Source: an uncultured Bartonella sp.
Lineage (GTDB): Bacteria > Pseudomonadota > Alphaproteobacteria > Rhizobiales > Rhizobiaceae
Length of the DNA stretch: 64,000 bases
Assembly (NCBI GenBank): GCA_946478235.1
Contig: CAMLBF010000002.1
Coordinates: 372,001-436,000, forward strand
Direction of reading: 5' to 3'
The notes under the pieces: model-generated
Databases searched by the model: none
Told to the model about the DNA's origin: nothing
What the model saw: the letters and a program-made list of their open reading frames with translations, nothing else
Program-made: the position numbers and the translations under genes
Shown here: positions 45,543 to 54,933 of the stretch, piece after piece
How the letters are laid out: every line of letters begins with the position of its first letter
Position numbering within the stretch: position 1 is the first letter of the stretch

Positions 45543-46778
45543 ATGAACATTAAGAGCCTTCTTCTCGGCTCCGCTGCAGCCCTCGTTGCAGTTTCTGGTG
45601 CACGTGCAGCTGATGTAGTAGTTGCCGAGCCTGAACCCGTAGAATATGTACGCGTTTGCGACGCTTATGGTGAAGGATATTTCTATATCCCTGGAACTGA
45701 AACCTGCATGCGTATTTCTGGTTATGTCCGCGGCGAAATCAGCGGCGGCGATAACGTCTATGCTCGTCAACGTGGCGACATCGATCGCGACACATATGCA
45801 TGGCGTTCACGTGCTACACTTCGTTTCCATACAGCATCAGAAACAGAACTCGGCACATTGCGTACATTCGTAGAGCTTCGTTCACAATGGGACGATGGTC
45901 ATGACAGCAATGGCGGTCAGCTCCGTTTCGCATTCATCGAACTCGGTGGCTTGCGCGTTGGTCTTGACGAATCAATCTTCAACCATTGGACAGGTTATTT
46001 CGGTAACGTTCTTCACGACGATATCTTGACCCCAATGGCTTATACACGCACAAATGTTATCAGCTACACATTTAATGCTGACAACGGCTTCTCCGCTATC
46101 TTGGGTCTTGAGCAAGGTAACGACGACGCTGACGATTATGGTAACAAGTATTACCATGATGCTGATGGCTCAATTTCTGCAAAGAAATACAAGCTGAGCG
46201 GCAAGATCGACGACTACACACCAAATGTTGTTGGTGGTGTTAAGTTCGTTCAAGGCTGGGGCGGTGTATCGGTTGTTGGTGCATACGACGCTTATTATGA
46301 AGAATGGGCAGCTAAGGCTCGTTTGGACTTGAACGTTACAGATCAGTGGAGCGTTTGGGTAATGGGCGGCTACAAGTCAGCCGAAGATAGATATCTGAGA
46401 GACGAAGACTACGGCGTTCGTTCTTATACAAATGCATCGAACATCCTTGGTTCAAAATACGGTGTATATCGTCAAGTTAACTCAATCTATGGTGATTGGG
46501 GCGGTGATTGGGCTGTATGGGGTGGTACAACCTTCAAGTTCAACAACAAGACAAGCTTCAACGCTCAAGTTTCTTACGACGACACAGACACATTCGCTGC
46601 TTCTGTTAACGTGAAGTACGAATTGGTTCCAGGTCTTGTAATTACTCCTGAAATAACATATGTTTCTTGGGATAATGATTACAGCATCCGTAACGAAGCT
46701 AACACAGTTAAGTATGTTGACTCACTCAAGGGTCGCGACGCTGTTCAAGGAATGGTTCGTATTCAACGTTCATTCTAA
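45543..46778 (+). CDS. Porin_2-family outer-membrane porin (Omp2-like)
   Basis: A 411-residue trimeric beta-barrel porin of the Rhizobiales Porin_2 family (Brucella Omp2a/b, Bartonella Omp). A signal peptide ends at SGARA-ADVV. The mature N-terminus has EPVEYVRVCDAYGEGYFYI and ETCMRISGYVRGE, and the last residue is Phe (RIQRSF), as required for barrel insertion. The gene has a GGAGG site, a strong terminator and highly biased codons, all consistent with an abundant protein. Confidence 0.93.
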   Translation: MNIKSLLLGSAAALVAVSGARAADVVVAEPEPVEYVRVCDAYGEGYFYIPGTETCMRISGYVRGEISGGDNVYARQRGDIDRDTYAWRSRATLRFHTASETELGTLRTFVELRSQWDDGHDSNGGQLRFAFIELGGLRVGLDESIFNHWTGYFGNVLHDDILTPMAYTRTNVISYTFNADNGFSAILGLEQGNDDADDYGNKYYHDADGSISAKKYKLSGKIDDYTPNVVGGVKFVQGWGGVSVVGAYDAYYEEWAAKARLDLNVTDQWSVWVMGGYKSAEDRYLRDEDYGVRSYTNASNILGSKYGVYRQVNSIYGDWGGDWAVWGGTTFKFNNKTSFNAQVSYDDTDTFAASVNVKYELVPGLVITPEITYVSWDNDYSIRNEANTVKYVDSLKGRDAVQGMVRIQRSF

Positions 46779-46801
46779 TTCTTTGGAATTGAGAATTGAT
46801 G

Positions 46802-46831
46802 AGACCGGTAGCTTTGCTACCGGTCTTTTTT
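46802..46831 (+). terminator. intrinsic terminator of the porin gene
   Basis: AGACCGGTAGC, loop TTT, and GCTACCGGTCT form an 11-base perfect stem followed by a run of T, 23 bases after the porin stop. Confidence 0.92.
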
Positions 46832-47450
46832 ATATTTAAGTCCCCATTAAAGATCGGATTGCCATTAAAGCTTGGATTGTTCGCTTATCGATTGGTATCT
46901 TTGTTAAATTGGTTGTTATCTTTGTCAAATGTTGATGAAGTTAAACTAAAACCATCAAATTTAACTTGGCTACTATGTTATTGAGGTGGAACAATATTAG
47001 GATATATTCGTCTGCGTAATTATTCAGAAAAGTGTCTATGTTAGGTTTGATCGGTATTTGAATTAGGTTTGAACGATATTTGAGATAGCAATCAAATATA
47101 ACAATCATATTGGTTAGGATTGTCGACATGCTTTGTGCTTATAGGATTTGAAGCACAATATTTGACTTCTCTATCTATTTTTATAGCAACGTAACTGATA
47201 GAATTTTCCGACGTAAAATGCATGATTTTAGCTAAATTGAGGTATTGGAAAAGAAATTCAATTTTAGCCAACAAATCATATAAAAATAGCCAAAAATTAG
47301 CGTAAAACCGGATGGTATCCACTGTTCGTGATATTATTCTTACGATATACTACCTGAAATATCTTTTGATATATTGATAATATTTATCATTGCAATGGGC
47401 TTAGTTCACCATATTCACGTTTAAGCCCTTATATTAAATTGGTTAAGTCT
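46832..47450. other. AT-rich intergenic region with a 22-base tandem repeat
   Basis: No gene seen. TAGGTTTGATCGGTATTTGA (47042) and TAGGTTTGAACGATATTTGA (47064) repeat with a 22-base period. The promoter of the aminotransferase gene should lie near 47400. Confidence 0.5.
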
Positions 47451-48572
47451 ATGTCTGATAACGGTAGAGTTCCATCTGTAACACCCTTAATTGCATCGCT
47501 TCCCTCGACAGTACCATTTACTGGCCCTGAAACAATTGAGCGGAAAAGAGGCAAAAGTTTTCGTGCCCGTTTAGGTGCCAATGAGAATGGATTTGGACCC
47601 GCGCCATCTGTCATTACAGCAATGCAACAAGCCCTTACAGATGTATGGAAATATGGTGACCCGGAAAATTTCGAGCTTAGGCAAATATTGGCATCTGCTT
47701 TTAACCTCGCGCCCGAAAATTTCACAATTGGTGCTGGTGTTGATGCCCTACTCGGCGTTATTGTACGGCAATATATCTCCCTTGGCGATTGTGTCGTTAA
47801 TTCCTTAGGGGGCTATCCAACATTCAATTACCATGTTGCAGGTTATGGAGGAGCTCTTATCAGTGTTTCCTATAAAAATGACCGGACGGATTTAGAGGGT
47901 CTATCTGATGCGGCTTGGAAGAATAACGCTAAAATTGTATATCTTGCCAATCCTGATAATCCGCTGGGAACATGGCACGACAGTGAAGCGATAGAAGCAT
48001 TTATTGAGAGCTTACCAGCGAACACCCTATGTATACTTGATGAAGCTTACGGAGAATTGGCACCGGCTGACAGCTTGCCAAGCAAGGAAAAAATTTGGCC
48101 AAATGTTTTGCGCATGCGCACCTTTTCCAAAGCGTATGGCTTGGCGGGTTTAAGATGTGGTTATGCAATAGGAGCAGCAGAACTTATCGCAAACTTTGAT
48201 AAGATACGGGATCATTTCTCTGTCAATAAAATTGCACAGATTGCAGCAGCGCAAGCTTTAAAAGATCAAGCTTATTTAAATTCAGTGATCGATATAATCT
48301 CCACTGCGCGCAATGAACTGGTCAATATAGCTCATTCCCATGGTCTTGAAACTCTCCCTTCTGCAACTAACTTTGTGGCCATTGATTGTGGTCGTGATGG
48401 CGCATATGCGCAAAAGGTGCTTGATGTGTTGACTGAGCATGACATTTTTGTACGAAAACCAGTTGTACCGGTGTTAAATAGGCTTATTCGGGTAAGTGTG
48501 GGGCCACAAGAGGAATTAAAATTATTTGATGATGCTTTAGGTATCGCTTTGGAAATAGCCAATAAGAGGTAA
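47451..48572 (+). CDS. PLP-dependent aminotransferase, histidinol-phosphate aminotransferase-like
   Basis: A 373-residue fold-type I aminotransferase of the HisC group: LGANENGFGPAPSV (substrate loop), GAGVDALLGVIVRQY, YLANPDNPLGTW (PLP-binding Asn and Asp region), ILDEAYGELA, and FSKAYGLAGLRCGYAIG with the Schiff-base lysine. HisC enzymes make histidinol phosphate or transaminate aromatic amino acids; which one applies here is open. The ATG at 47451 is used; a TTG four codons upstream is possible. DUF423 follows by 3 bases. Confidence 0.85.
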   Translation: MSDNGRVPSVTPLIASLPSTVPFTGPETIERKRGKSFRARLGANENGFGPAPSVITAMQQALTDVWKYGDPENFELRQILASAFNLAPENFTIGAGVDALLGVIVRQYISLGDCVVNSLGGYPTFNYHVAGYGGALISVSYKNDRTDLEGLSDAAWKNNAKIVYLANPDNPLGTWHDSEAIEAFIESLPANTLCILDEAYGELAPADSLPSKEKIWPNVLRMRTFSKAYGLAGLRCGYAIGAAELIANFDKIRDHFSVNKIAQIAAAQALKDQAYLNSVIDIISTARNELVNIAHSHGLETLPSATNFVAIDCGRDGAYAQKVLDVLTEHDIFVRKPVVPVLNRLIRVSVGPQEELKLFDDALGIALEIANKR

Positions 48573-48575
48573 GAA

Positions 48576-48932
48576 ATGACGAGATTAAGTCAGCGTATTT
48601 GTTGTGCATTCTCTGGACTATTCGGGGCTGGTGGAATAGCCGCATATGCTGCAGCTTCGCATATTGGCGGATATTATACGGCAGTTGCGCCGGTTTTATT
48701 AGGTAATGCTGCTGCATTGTTCGGTTTTTTTATTGCAACAAAAACCAATATCGTCATGCGCTTATCGGGTGTTTTGATCATTATTGGTGTCTTGTTGTTT
48801 GCAGCAGACATCATGACGCGTGAATTGTGGTCAGATCGCCTTTTCCCTTATGCGGCACCATTGGGCGGTACAATTAATATACTCGGATGGCTGCTTTTGT
48901 TTATCGCGGCATTCCTTCCACTAGAAGAATAA
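48576..48932 (+). CDS. DUF423 membrane protein
   Basis: A 118-residue protein with four membrane helices: FSGLFGAGGIAAYAAASHIG, LLGNAAALFGFFIATK, VLIIIGVLLFAADIM, LGGTINILGWLLLFIAAFL. The C-terminal GG-T-I-N-x-x-G-W-L motif is the DUF423 (YgdD) signature. Function unknown. It is cotranscribed with the aminotransferase. Confidence 0.85.
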   Translation: MTRLSQRICCAFSGLFGAGGIAAYAAASHIGGYYTAVAPVLLGNAAALFGFFIATKTNIVMRLSGVLIIIGVLLFAADIMTRELWSDRLFPYAAPLGGTINILGWLLLFIAAFLPLEE

Positions 48933-48949
48933 ACCATCTCTTCTTTTTT
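48923..48949 (+). terminator. intrinsic terminator after DUF423
   Basis: AGAAGA (48923-48928) and TCTTCT (48939-48944) form a 6-base stem with a 10-base loop, then a run of T. It overlaps the DUF423 stop codon. Confidence 0.5.
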
Positions 48950-49135
48950 AATAAAGCTCATGCTCCTGCCAGAGACTTTTAAAACTATTTGGTTTTACAA
49001 AATCAGATAGAATGTCCGATTATTGGACTGGAATCCTATCTTGAACAAATGCAAAGCGCGCAAAGTTCAAGATGCTCATGAATATTTTCAAATTTTTATT
49101 GACAAATAGAACATTCCGGAAAAACATAAGATTGT

Positions 49136-49242
49136 ACCTTGGGGAGCCGTAAAAGGCTGAGAGTCTGTGTTACAAGTTGTGAAAAACAAAGGACATAGTG
49201 ACCCGTTGAACCTGATCCAGTTAGGACTGGCGTAGGGATGGT
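49136..49242 (+). promoter_or_regulatory. TPP riboswitch (THI element)
   Basis: Contains the conserved THI parts in order: GGGGAGCC, GGCTGAGAGT, then GACCCGTTGAACCTGATCC, AGTTAGGACTGGCGTAGGGA, with P1 closed by ACC/GGT. It binds thiamine pyrophosphate and reduces expression of the thiO-thiD operon. A TTGACA at 49099-49104 with a weak -10 about 18 bases later may be the promoter. The gap to the gene (about 205 bases) leaves room for an expression platform. Confidence 0.93.
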
Positions 49243-49394
49243 GTGAGGCTGAAATTTATCGAATTTAATTTCACGCTAATATCTTTCTTATGACTTCCTG
49301 ATCTTCGCTATGAGTTTCGTAATTGTTTAACGATAACTCAAGTTGCAGGAAGAATGTTTAACCCCCCTCACGGTGCTAGAATGTTGGATCCGAT

Positions 49395-49419
49395 GACAAT
49401 ATGCGGAAGCATGATTGTC
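49395..49419 (+). promoter_or_regulatory. stable GGAA-loop hairpin before thiO
   Basis: GACAAT-ATGC and GCAT-(G)-ATTGTC form a 10-base stem with one bulged G and a GGAA tetraloop, 28 bases before the thiO start. It could be part of the riboswitch expression platform or an mRNA stability element. Confidence 0.4.
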
Positions 49420-49447
49420 TGTCGACAACCGAAAAGGCTGGTAGAGG

Positions 49448-50398
49448 ATGAAAAAAATATTGATAAAAGGCGGTGGCGTCGTTGGTTTGACCACGGCTTA
49501 TATGTTGGCAAAAAAAGGCGTACATATAACATTGTCGGCACCACATGATGCACCTATTGGTTCAGCAAGTTGGTATGCCGGTGGTATGCTTGCCCCCTAT
49601 TGCGAACGTGAAAGTGCAGAACAACGGGTTGAAGACCTCGGTGTTGAAGCCATGAAATGGTGGAGTGAGACCTTTCCAGAACTTGTCACCCATAAAGGGA
49701 CACTGGTGGTTGCCCCTGCCCGTGATTTATCGGAATTGAAGCGTTTTTCAGATAGAACGCAAGGGCATATCAATGTTGATGAAGCAGAAATTGCAAAATT
49801 AGAACCCGATTTAGCAGGTCGTTTTCAACACGGTTTATTTTTTGAAACAGAAGCCCATGTTGATCCACGACAAGCGCTGACGGCATTAAAGGACAAACTC
49901 AAGTCGATGAATACGACTTTTGTTGATGTCGGAATCAACGAGGAAAACTTTGATACAGTCATAGACGCTACGGGTATTGCGCGCCTGAATATTGATAAGG
50001 ATTTACGGGGTGTTCGTGGTGAAATGTTGCTAGTGCATACCAAGGATGTATCGCTTGCACGGCCAGTAAGACTTCTGCATCCGCGTATTCCGCTTTATAT
50101 TGTGCCTCGTGACAATAATATCTTCATGATTGGTGCAACCATGATAGAAAGCGACTTTGACGGCGCAATTACAGCACGTTCAATGATGGATTTTCTCAAT
50201 GCAGCCTATACCCTCCACCCAGCATTTGGTGAGGCAGAAATTATTGAAGCAGGTGTTGGTGTTCGTCCTTCCTATCCTGATAATTTCCCAAGGATAACCA
50301 AAGAGGGTAAATATATTTTCGTTAATGGTATGTACCGCCATGGCTATCTTCTTTCACCAGAAATGGCGCAACAAGCAACTGAACTGGCATTGGAGTAA
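49448..50398 (+). CDS. thiO: glycine oxidase ThiO
   Basis: ThiO is the FAD enzyme that oxidises glycine to the iminoacetate used in thiazole formation. The 316-residue product starts MKKILIKGGGVVGLTTAYML, a dinucleotide-binding fold. It has GSASWYAGGMLAPYCE, EAHVDPRQALTAL, and the C-terminal GVGVRPSYPDNFPRI. GAGG directly abuts the ATG, an unusually short spacing, so a TTG four codons on (49460) might be used. First gene of the riboswitch-controlled operon. Confidence 0.9.
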   Translation: MKKILIKGGGVVGLTTAYMLAKKGVHITLSAPHDAPIGSASWYAGGMLAPYCERESAEQRVEDLGVEAMKWWSETFPELVTHKGTLVVAPARDLSELKRFSDRTQGHINVDEAEIAKLEPDLAGRFQHGLFFETEAHVDPRQALTALKDKLKSMNTTFVDVGINEENFDTVIDATGIARLNIDKDLRGVRGEMLLVHTKDVSLARPVRLLHPRIPLYIVPRDNNIFMIGATMIESDFDGAITARSMMDFLNAAYTLHPAFGEAEIIEAGVGVRPSYPDNFPRITKEGKYIFVNGMYRHGYLLSPEMAQQATELALE

Positions 50399-50401
50399 AG
50401 C

Positions 50402-50599
50402 ATGAAAGTGTCGGTTAATGATGAACCAATTGAAACAGCAGTCATACATTTAAGCGATCTGCTAGACGAGCTTGACTATAAAGGCGAATGGCTTGCCACT
50501 GCCGTCAATGCCGAGCTGGTAACTGCTGAAGAACGTGGTTCATACAGGTTACAAGAAGGTGACCGTATTGAAATCCTAAGCCCCATGCAAGGAGGCTAA
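50402..50599 (+). CDS. thiS: sulfur carrier protein ThiS
   Basis: A 65-residue ubiquitin-fold protein that carries sulfur as a C-terminal thiocarboxylate for thiazole synthesis. It ends in the required Gly-Gly (LSPMQGG). It lies 3 bases after thiO and 4 before thiG. Confidence 0.93.
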   Translation: MKVSVNDEPIETAVIHLSDLLDELDYKGEWLATAVNAELVTAEERGSYRLQEGDRIEILSPMQGG

Positions 50600-50603
50600 G
50601 CTT

Positions 50604-51383
50604 ATGCTTACATTATACGATAAAACTTTTTCTTCTCATTTATTGCTTGGAACAGCGCAATACCCCTCACCCAGCATTTTGAAAGATGCCATTCTCGCGG
50701 CTAAGACAGAAATAGTAACTGTATCTTTACGCCGTGAAACAGCAGGCGGTAAACAAGGTGGCCAATTCTGGAGCCTTATCAAGGAACTTGATGTTGCCGT
50801 TTTGCCCAATACTGCCGGTTGTTATACAGTCAAAGAAGCCGTTACAACGGCAAAAATGGCTCGTGATGTTTTTAAAACACCATGGATCAAGCTTGAAGTT
50901 ATTGGCAATTCCGATACGCTGCAACCTGATGTTTTTGCTTTGGTTGAAGCTGCACGCATTTTAACGGAGGATGGTTTCCAGGTTTTTCCCTATACAACTG
51001 ATGATATTGTTGTTGCTGAAAAATTGGCAAATATCGGTTGCAAGGTGATTATGCCTTGGTGTGCGCCAATCGGCTCAGCTAAGGGGCCAGTAAATGTTGA
51101 TGGTTTAAGATCAATCCGCTCCTATTTTCCCGATCTTACGTTAATTGTTGATGCTGGTATTGGGCGCCCTTCCCATGCAGCTCAAGCAATGGAGCTCGGG
51201 TATAATGGCGTATTGCTAAATACAGCTGTTGCCAAAGCGGGTGATCCTGTTTCAATGGCAAAAGCCTTTTCTTTATCGGTTGAAGCTGGTCATATTGCTT
51301 ACAAGGCAGGCATGCTGGAACCGCGTGATTTTGCTGTGCCATCAACGCCTACCATTGGAAAGGCGACATTCAATGAAGCTTGA
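50604..51383 (+). CDS. thiG: thiazole synthase ThiG
   Basis: ThiG joins deoxyxylulose phosphate, the ThiO product and ThiS sulfur into the thiazole ring. The 259-residue TIM barrel has LLGTAQYPS, the Schiff-base lysine in WIKLEVIGN, and [38 protein letters not shown], spread over its C-terminal half, supplies the phosphate site. It overlaps thiE by 11 bases. Confidence 0.95.
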   Translation: MLTLYDKTFSSHLLLGTAQYPSPSILKDAILAAKTEIVTVSLRRETAGGKQGGQFWSLIKELDVAVLPNTAGCYTVKEAVTTAKMARDVFKTPWIKLEVIGNSDTLQPDVFALVEAARILTEDGFQVFPYTTDDIVVAEKLANIGCKVIMPWCAPIGSAKGPVNVDGLRSIRSYFPDLTLIVDAGIGRPSHAAQAMELGYNGVLLNTAVAKAGDPVSMAKAFSLSVEAGHIAYKAGMLEPRDFAVPSTPTIGKATFNEA

Positions 51384-51978
51384 TCCTTTTTATCTCATTG
51401 TCGACAGTGCTGATTGGATTGAACGGTTAATTCCTATTGGCGTTAAACTAGTGCAATTGCGTATGAAAGATGTGAGCGAAGATATTCTTCGCGAACATAT
51501 CAAGCGCTCCAAAGCAATTTGTGAGAAATTCGGTTGCCAATTGATTATCAATGACTATTGGCAAATCGCTATTGAAGAAAAGTGCGATTTTATCCATTTA
51601 GGACAGGAAGATCTGGCAGATGCGGATTTAGCCTCTATCCGAAAAGCGGGTTTAAAAATGGGTGTTAGCACCCATGACAGTGCAGAGTTGGATAAAGCGC
51701 TTGCCGTTAAACCGGATTATGTTGCGCTGGGCCCCGTTTATGAAACTATTTTAAAAAAAATGAAGTGGCAGCCACAGGGCGTTGAAAAAGTTACTCGATG
51801 GAAAAGCCTTGTGGGTGACTTACCATTGGTAGCCATTGGTGGATTAACACCGGATCGTGCCCAAGGTGTATTACAGGCAGGTGCCGACAGTGCGGCTGTT
51901 GTGACAGATATAAAATTCAACGAAAATCCCGAAAATCGCGTGAATGAATGGATAAAAGCGACAGCAAAATGGCGTTAA
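51373..51978 (+). CDS. thiE: thiamine-phosphate synthase ThiE
   Basis: ThiE couples the pyrimidine and thiazole phosphates to thiamine phosphate. The 201-residue product has [32 protein letters not shown] with the QED substrate motif, [27 protein letters not shown] and [10 protein letters not shown]. The ATG at 51373, inside the end of thiG, matches the family start; the longer frame would lie in thiG. It overlaps thiD by 10 bases, so the whole operon is translationally chained. Confidence 0.92.
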   Translation: MKLDPFYLIVDSADWIERLIPIGVKLVQLRMKDVSEDILREHIKRSKAICEKFGCQLIINDYWQIAIEEKCDFIHLGQEDLADADLASIRKAGLKMGVSTHDSAELDKALAVKPDYVALGPVYETILKKMKWQPQGVEKVTRWKSLVGDLPLVAIGGLTPDRAQGVLQAGADSAAVVTDIKFNENPENRVNEWIKATAKWR

Positions 51979-52721
51979 ATTCCAAAGTTCTTATTGTTGC
52001 CGGCACCGATCCTACGGGTGGTGCCGGAATAGTCCGAGATATAGAAACCACAAGCCATTTTGGCATGAAAGCCGCTTTGGCTGTAACCTCGGTTAATGTT
52101 CAAGATGACCAGCGTGTTGAACAAAAAATGCCTGTAACAGGTTCAATTATTCAAGGCCAAATGCTTGCAGCTTTAAAAACAAATACAATTGCCGCGATAA
52201 AAATTGGTATGACGGGCAGCGCACCTGTTGTTATTGGCATTTGTGAGGTGCTCAAGCAATTTCCAAAAATTCCTGTCATATTGGATCCGGTTATTACGGC
52301 CTCTTCGGGCGGTGCATTGGCTGACGGTCAAACTGTTATGAGTATCAAACACCAATTGATGCAAATGTCGTTGCTTATCACGCCCAATTTGGCGGAATTG
52401 GCTGAATTGAGCGACAGTTCTTTGGCAAAAAGCCATGAGGAAGCTATCAAACAAGCGCAAAAGCTTTTAGATTTGGGAGCGTCGCATGTGCTAGTTAAAG
52501 GCGGGCATGAAAAATCTGAAACGTCTGTTGATAGCCTAGTTTCTCATCAATCCGTAATCGATTTTGCTTTTCCAAGATTAAATGCAACTATGCGTGGAAC
52601 AGGTTGTACTTTATCAACGGCAATAGCCTGCCAACTTGCACTCGGCAAAACACTGGCGCAAGCCATAAAAGAAGCTAAGAATTATGTCTATTCCTTGCTT
52701 AAACTAAGCCAATCTGCCTGA
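51969..52721 (+). CDS. thiD: hydroxymethylpyrimidine/phosphomethylpyrimidine kinase
   Basis: ThiD phosphorylates the pyrimidine moiety twice. In the 250 residues are the AGTDPTGGAGIVRDIETTS ribokinase-type substrate loop, IKIGMTGS, VILDPVITASSGG, TPNLAELAEL, VLVKGGHE, and the catalytic NATMRGTGCTLSTAIA. The ATG at 51969 gives the family length. It is the last gene of the operon. thiC is not present in the cluster, so the pyrimidine must come from elsewhere or from salvage. Confidence 0.93.
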   Translation: MALNSKVLIVAGTDPTGGAGIVRDIETTSHFGMKAALAVTSVNVQDDQRVEQKMPVTGSIIQGQMLAALKTNTIAAIKIGMTGSAPVVIGICEVLKQFPKIPVILDPVITASSGGALADGQTVMSIKHQLMQMSLLITPNLAELAELSDSSLAKSHEEAIKQAQKLLDLGASHVLVKGGHEKSETSVDSLVSHQSVIDFAFPRLNATMRGTGCTLSTAIACQLALGKTLAQAIKEAKNYVYSLLKLSQSA

Positions 52722-52807
52722 ATTTTGTTATTATCATCAAAAACAATGCGATAAGTGGCACCATAAATGATATGATGTGGCGTCTATTAGACTTTAAGGC
52801 ATAGATT

Positions 52808-53347
52808 ATGGATGACCAAAACCGCATTTCCATTGTGCACGCGGATATTACCACGCTTCATGTCGATGCAATTGTAAACGCTGCCAACAACACGTTGCTT
52901 GGTGGCGGTGGAGTTGACGGCGCTATCCATAAAGCAGCTGGCACAAAATTGTTGGACGAATGTCGGCAATTACATGGTTGCGCAACGGGTGAAGCAAAGC
53001 TCACTAAAGGGTATAATCTGCCAGCCAATTTTGTCATTCATACGGTTGGGCCAATCTGGCACGGCGGTCATAACCACGAGGCAGAAAAACTAAAAGCCTG
53101 CTACGAAAACTCTCTTCATATTGCTACACAGCATAGCTTTAAAACAATTGCTTTTTCTGCAATTTCTACTGGCGTTTACCGCTATCCTGCTATTGCGGCA
53201 ACAAAAATTGCTGTGGCAACTGTGCTGCAGTATCTAAAAGAAAATGCATCACCGCATAAGGTTATATTCTGTTGTTATTCGGATGATATGGAACATATTT
53301 ACCAGTCCGTTTTACATGATTTCATGCAGGTTAGTGACACTTTATAA
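52808..53347 (+). CDS. macro-domain protein (O-acetyl-ADP-ribose deacetylase-like)
   Basis: A 179-residue MacroD/YmdB-type macro domain that hydrolyses O-acetyl-ADP-ribose or removes mono-ADP-ribose. Motifs: VHADITTLHVDAIVNAANNT, LLGGGGVDGAIHKAAG (ADP-ribose loop), TKGYNLPANFVIHTVGP, and AFSAISTGVYRYP (second phosphate loop). Single-domain length. It is a stand-alone gene with its own terminator. Confidence 0.92.
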   Translation: MDDQNRISIVHADITTLHVDAIVNAANNTLLGGGGVDGAIHKAAGTKLLDECRQLHGCATGEAKLTKGYNLPANFVIHTVGPIWHGGHNHEAEKLKACYENSLHIATQHSFKTIAFSAISTGVYRYPAIAATKIAVATVLQYLKENASPHKVIFCCYSDDMEHIYQSVLHDFMQVSDTL

Positions 53348-53353
53348 AATAAT

Positions 53354-53384
53354 AAAACCATAGATTTAGAAATATTATGGTTTT
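53354..53384 (+). terminator. probable terminator of the macro-domain gene
   Basis: AAAACCATA and TATGGTTTT form a perfect 9-base inverted repeat around a 13-base loop, 7 bases after the stop. The 3' arm ends in TTTT. Confidence 0.55.
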
Positions 53385-53575
53385 AATTCCCCTTTAAAGA
53401 TGCCTTATCAAATATTGTTGAATAGAGTTTTCGACCAATACTTCATCATCAAAAAGACATAAAAAAGTTGAGTGATTTTTTTTTAAAAAAACAACACGCT
53501 GCACTAGTCTCATTTTATTAATTAACCGGTTTCATTTTTATTAAAATGTGCAATATGGTTAATGGAAGGAACCAT

Positions 53576-53719
53576 ATGATGCTGATTCGTCGTTTTTCAA
53601 TTTTCTGTATTGTTGTGTTCTGCTTGGCAGTTGTTGTGGCATTTACGCTTTTTCACGCAAAAACCCCAGCCTTTGCAAAGCCATTGATAGACCCTATCAT
53701 TACCAATATCGCAAAATAA
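53576..53719 (+). CDS. 47-residue membrane peptide
   Basis: Starts MMLIRRFSIFCIVVFCLAVV and ends DPIITNIAK. It has one hydrophobic helix (about 7-26), then HAKTPAFAKPLID, which could also be read as a signal peptide cut after AFA. GGAAGGA lies 5 to 8 bases before the twin ATG, an excellent ribosome site. It is 33 bases before the EEP gene, perhaps cotranscribed. Not recognised as a known family. Confidence 0.5.
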   Translation: MMLIRRFSIFCIVVFCLAVVVAFTLFHAKTPAFAKPLIDPIITNIAK

Positions 53720-53752
53720 CCTTGTAGTTATTGTTGTTTTTCTTGAAATACC

Positions 53753-54766
53753 GTGCGATATATCAATTCAGCAAAGAGAAATAGCATAGTGTCGCGCATA
53801 TGGCTGTATGTTGTTTTATTAAGTGTTCTGCCGGTAATTGGTGGCTTATTTCCCAGCTATTATCCCTTTTTAGATTCTTTGGCAGATATACGTATTCCAC
53901 TCTGCATTGTTAGTGTCGTTTTATGCCTACCACTATTTTTCAGCCGTAAAAGATTTTTTGCCTTTGGTATTATTGCTCTATTAATTGCCTTAATATTTTT
54001 TAGTTATGCAACCGGTGGTGTAAAAATAGCAGATGCAGATAGAAGCAAACCCACATTTCGACTTCTGCAAAGCAATTTGCGTTATGATAATGCGACACCT
54101 AGCAAGTTATTGGCACTTATTCAGCACTACCATCCAGATATCATTACTGCGCAAGAAGCATCGCCGCAGTGGTTGTCATTCTTTCATGAAAATGGATTAA
54201 CAGCTATTACCTGCGCCCGCCCAAACGACCCTATAGGTGCTGTTGGGATTATCTTTTCTAAAGAGTTTAACGAACGGTTTACTCTAGAAAATATGACCTC
54301 TCCACAATGCTATAGTGTTCGTTCTAGCCGTGGTTTCTTATTACGTGTTTCCTTAGCTTATAATAATTACCCGAATAATAAAATTAATGTTTTCTCTACG
54401 CATATTGCATGGCCATGGCCTTATGGGCAAAATCTGATGATGGGTGAAATTGAAAATCTTCCAGCTGCGGTAAAATCCCAGTTGCTTGCTAATGCACATA
54501 CAACACTTGTGGCAGGCGATTTCAATAGTGTTACGTGGAGCCATACTGTTAAGCGGATGGAAACACTAACCCATACGCATCATCTTGGTCAAATTGGCCC
54601 CACATGGCTTAGTTTTAAACTACCCGATTTTCTAAGACCTTATCTAGGGTTACCAATCGACCAGGTTCTGGTTTCTGATAATGTCAAAATTGTTCAAGCA
54701 AAACGATTGGAATCAATTGGTTCAGATCATTTACCTGTACTCGTTGATTTTCAGTTGGATAATTAA
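53753..54766 (+). CDS. membrane-anchored endonuclease/exonuclease/phosphatase (EEP) family protein
   Basis: A 337-residue protein with three N-terminal membrane helices (to about residue 85) and a periplasmic or cytoplasmic EEP domain: LLQSNLRYDNA, DIITAQEASPQW (catalytic Glu), FSTHIAWPWP, LVAGDFNSVTWSHT (Asp/Asn), and SDHLPVLVDF (catalytic Asp-His). Substrates in the family range from nucleic acid to lipid phosphates. The start is GTG at 53753 or GTG at 53789, and the latter has an AAGAGA ribosome site. Confidence 0.85.
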   Translation: MRYINSAKRNSIVSRIWLYVVLLSVLPVIGGLFPSYYPFLDSLADIRIPLCIVSVVLCLPLFFSRKRFFAFGIIALLIALIFFSYATGGVKIADADRSKPTFRLLQSNLRYDNATPSKLLALIQHYHPDIITAQEASPQWLSFFHENGLTAITCARPNDPIGAVGIIFSKEFNERFTLENMTSPQCYSVRSSRGFLLRVSLAYNNYPNNKINVFSTHIAWPWPYGQNLMMGEIENLPAAVKSQLLANAHTTLVAGDFNSVTWSHTVKRMETLTHTHHLGQIGPTWLSFKLPDFLRPYLGLPIDQVLVSDNVKIVQAKRLESIGSDHLPVLVDFQLDN

Positions 54767-54774
54767 GACTAATC

Positions 54775-54801
54775 TATTCTTTATTAATAGAATATTTTTT
54801 T
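54775..54801 (+). terminator. AT-rich intrinsic terminator after the EEP gene
   Basis: TATTCT and AGAATA form a 6-base stem with an 8-base loop, followed by seven T. Confidence 0.55.
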
Positions 54802-54933
54802 AAATTTAGCGCATTATTTTTGCTTTTATCCACTCTACTTGTCATTCAAATACTATTATCTATTTTATATAATAACAAACATACTTGTCTATATTTGGTA
54901 TTTTTTGACTGAACCTATACTTAAGCAGGAAAA

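Noticed and set aside
49354..49548. Open frame overlapping the thiO start
   Set aside because: No homology, it overlaps the well-supported thiO start, and it lies in the riboswitch leader.
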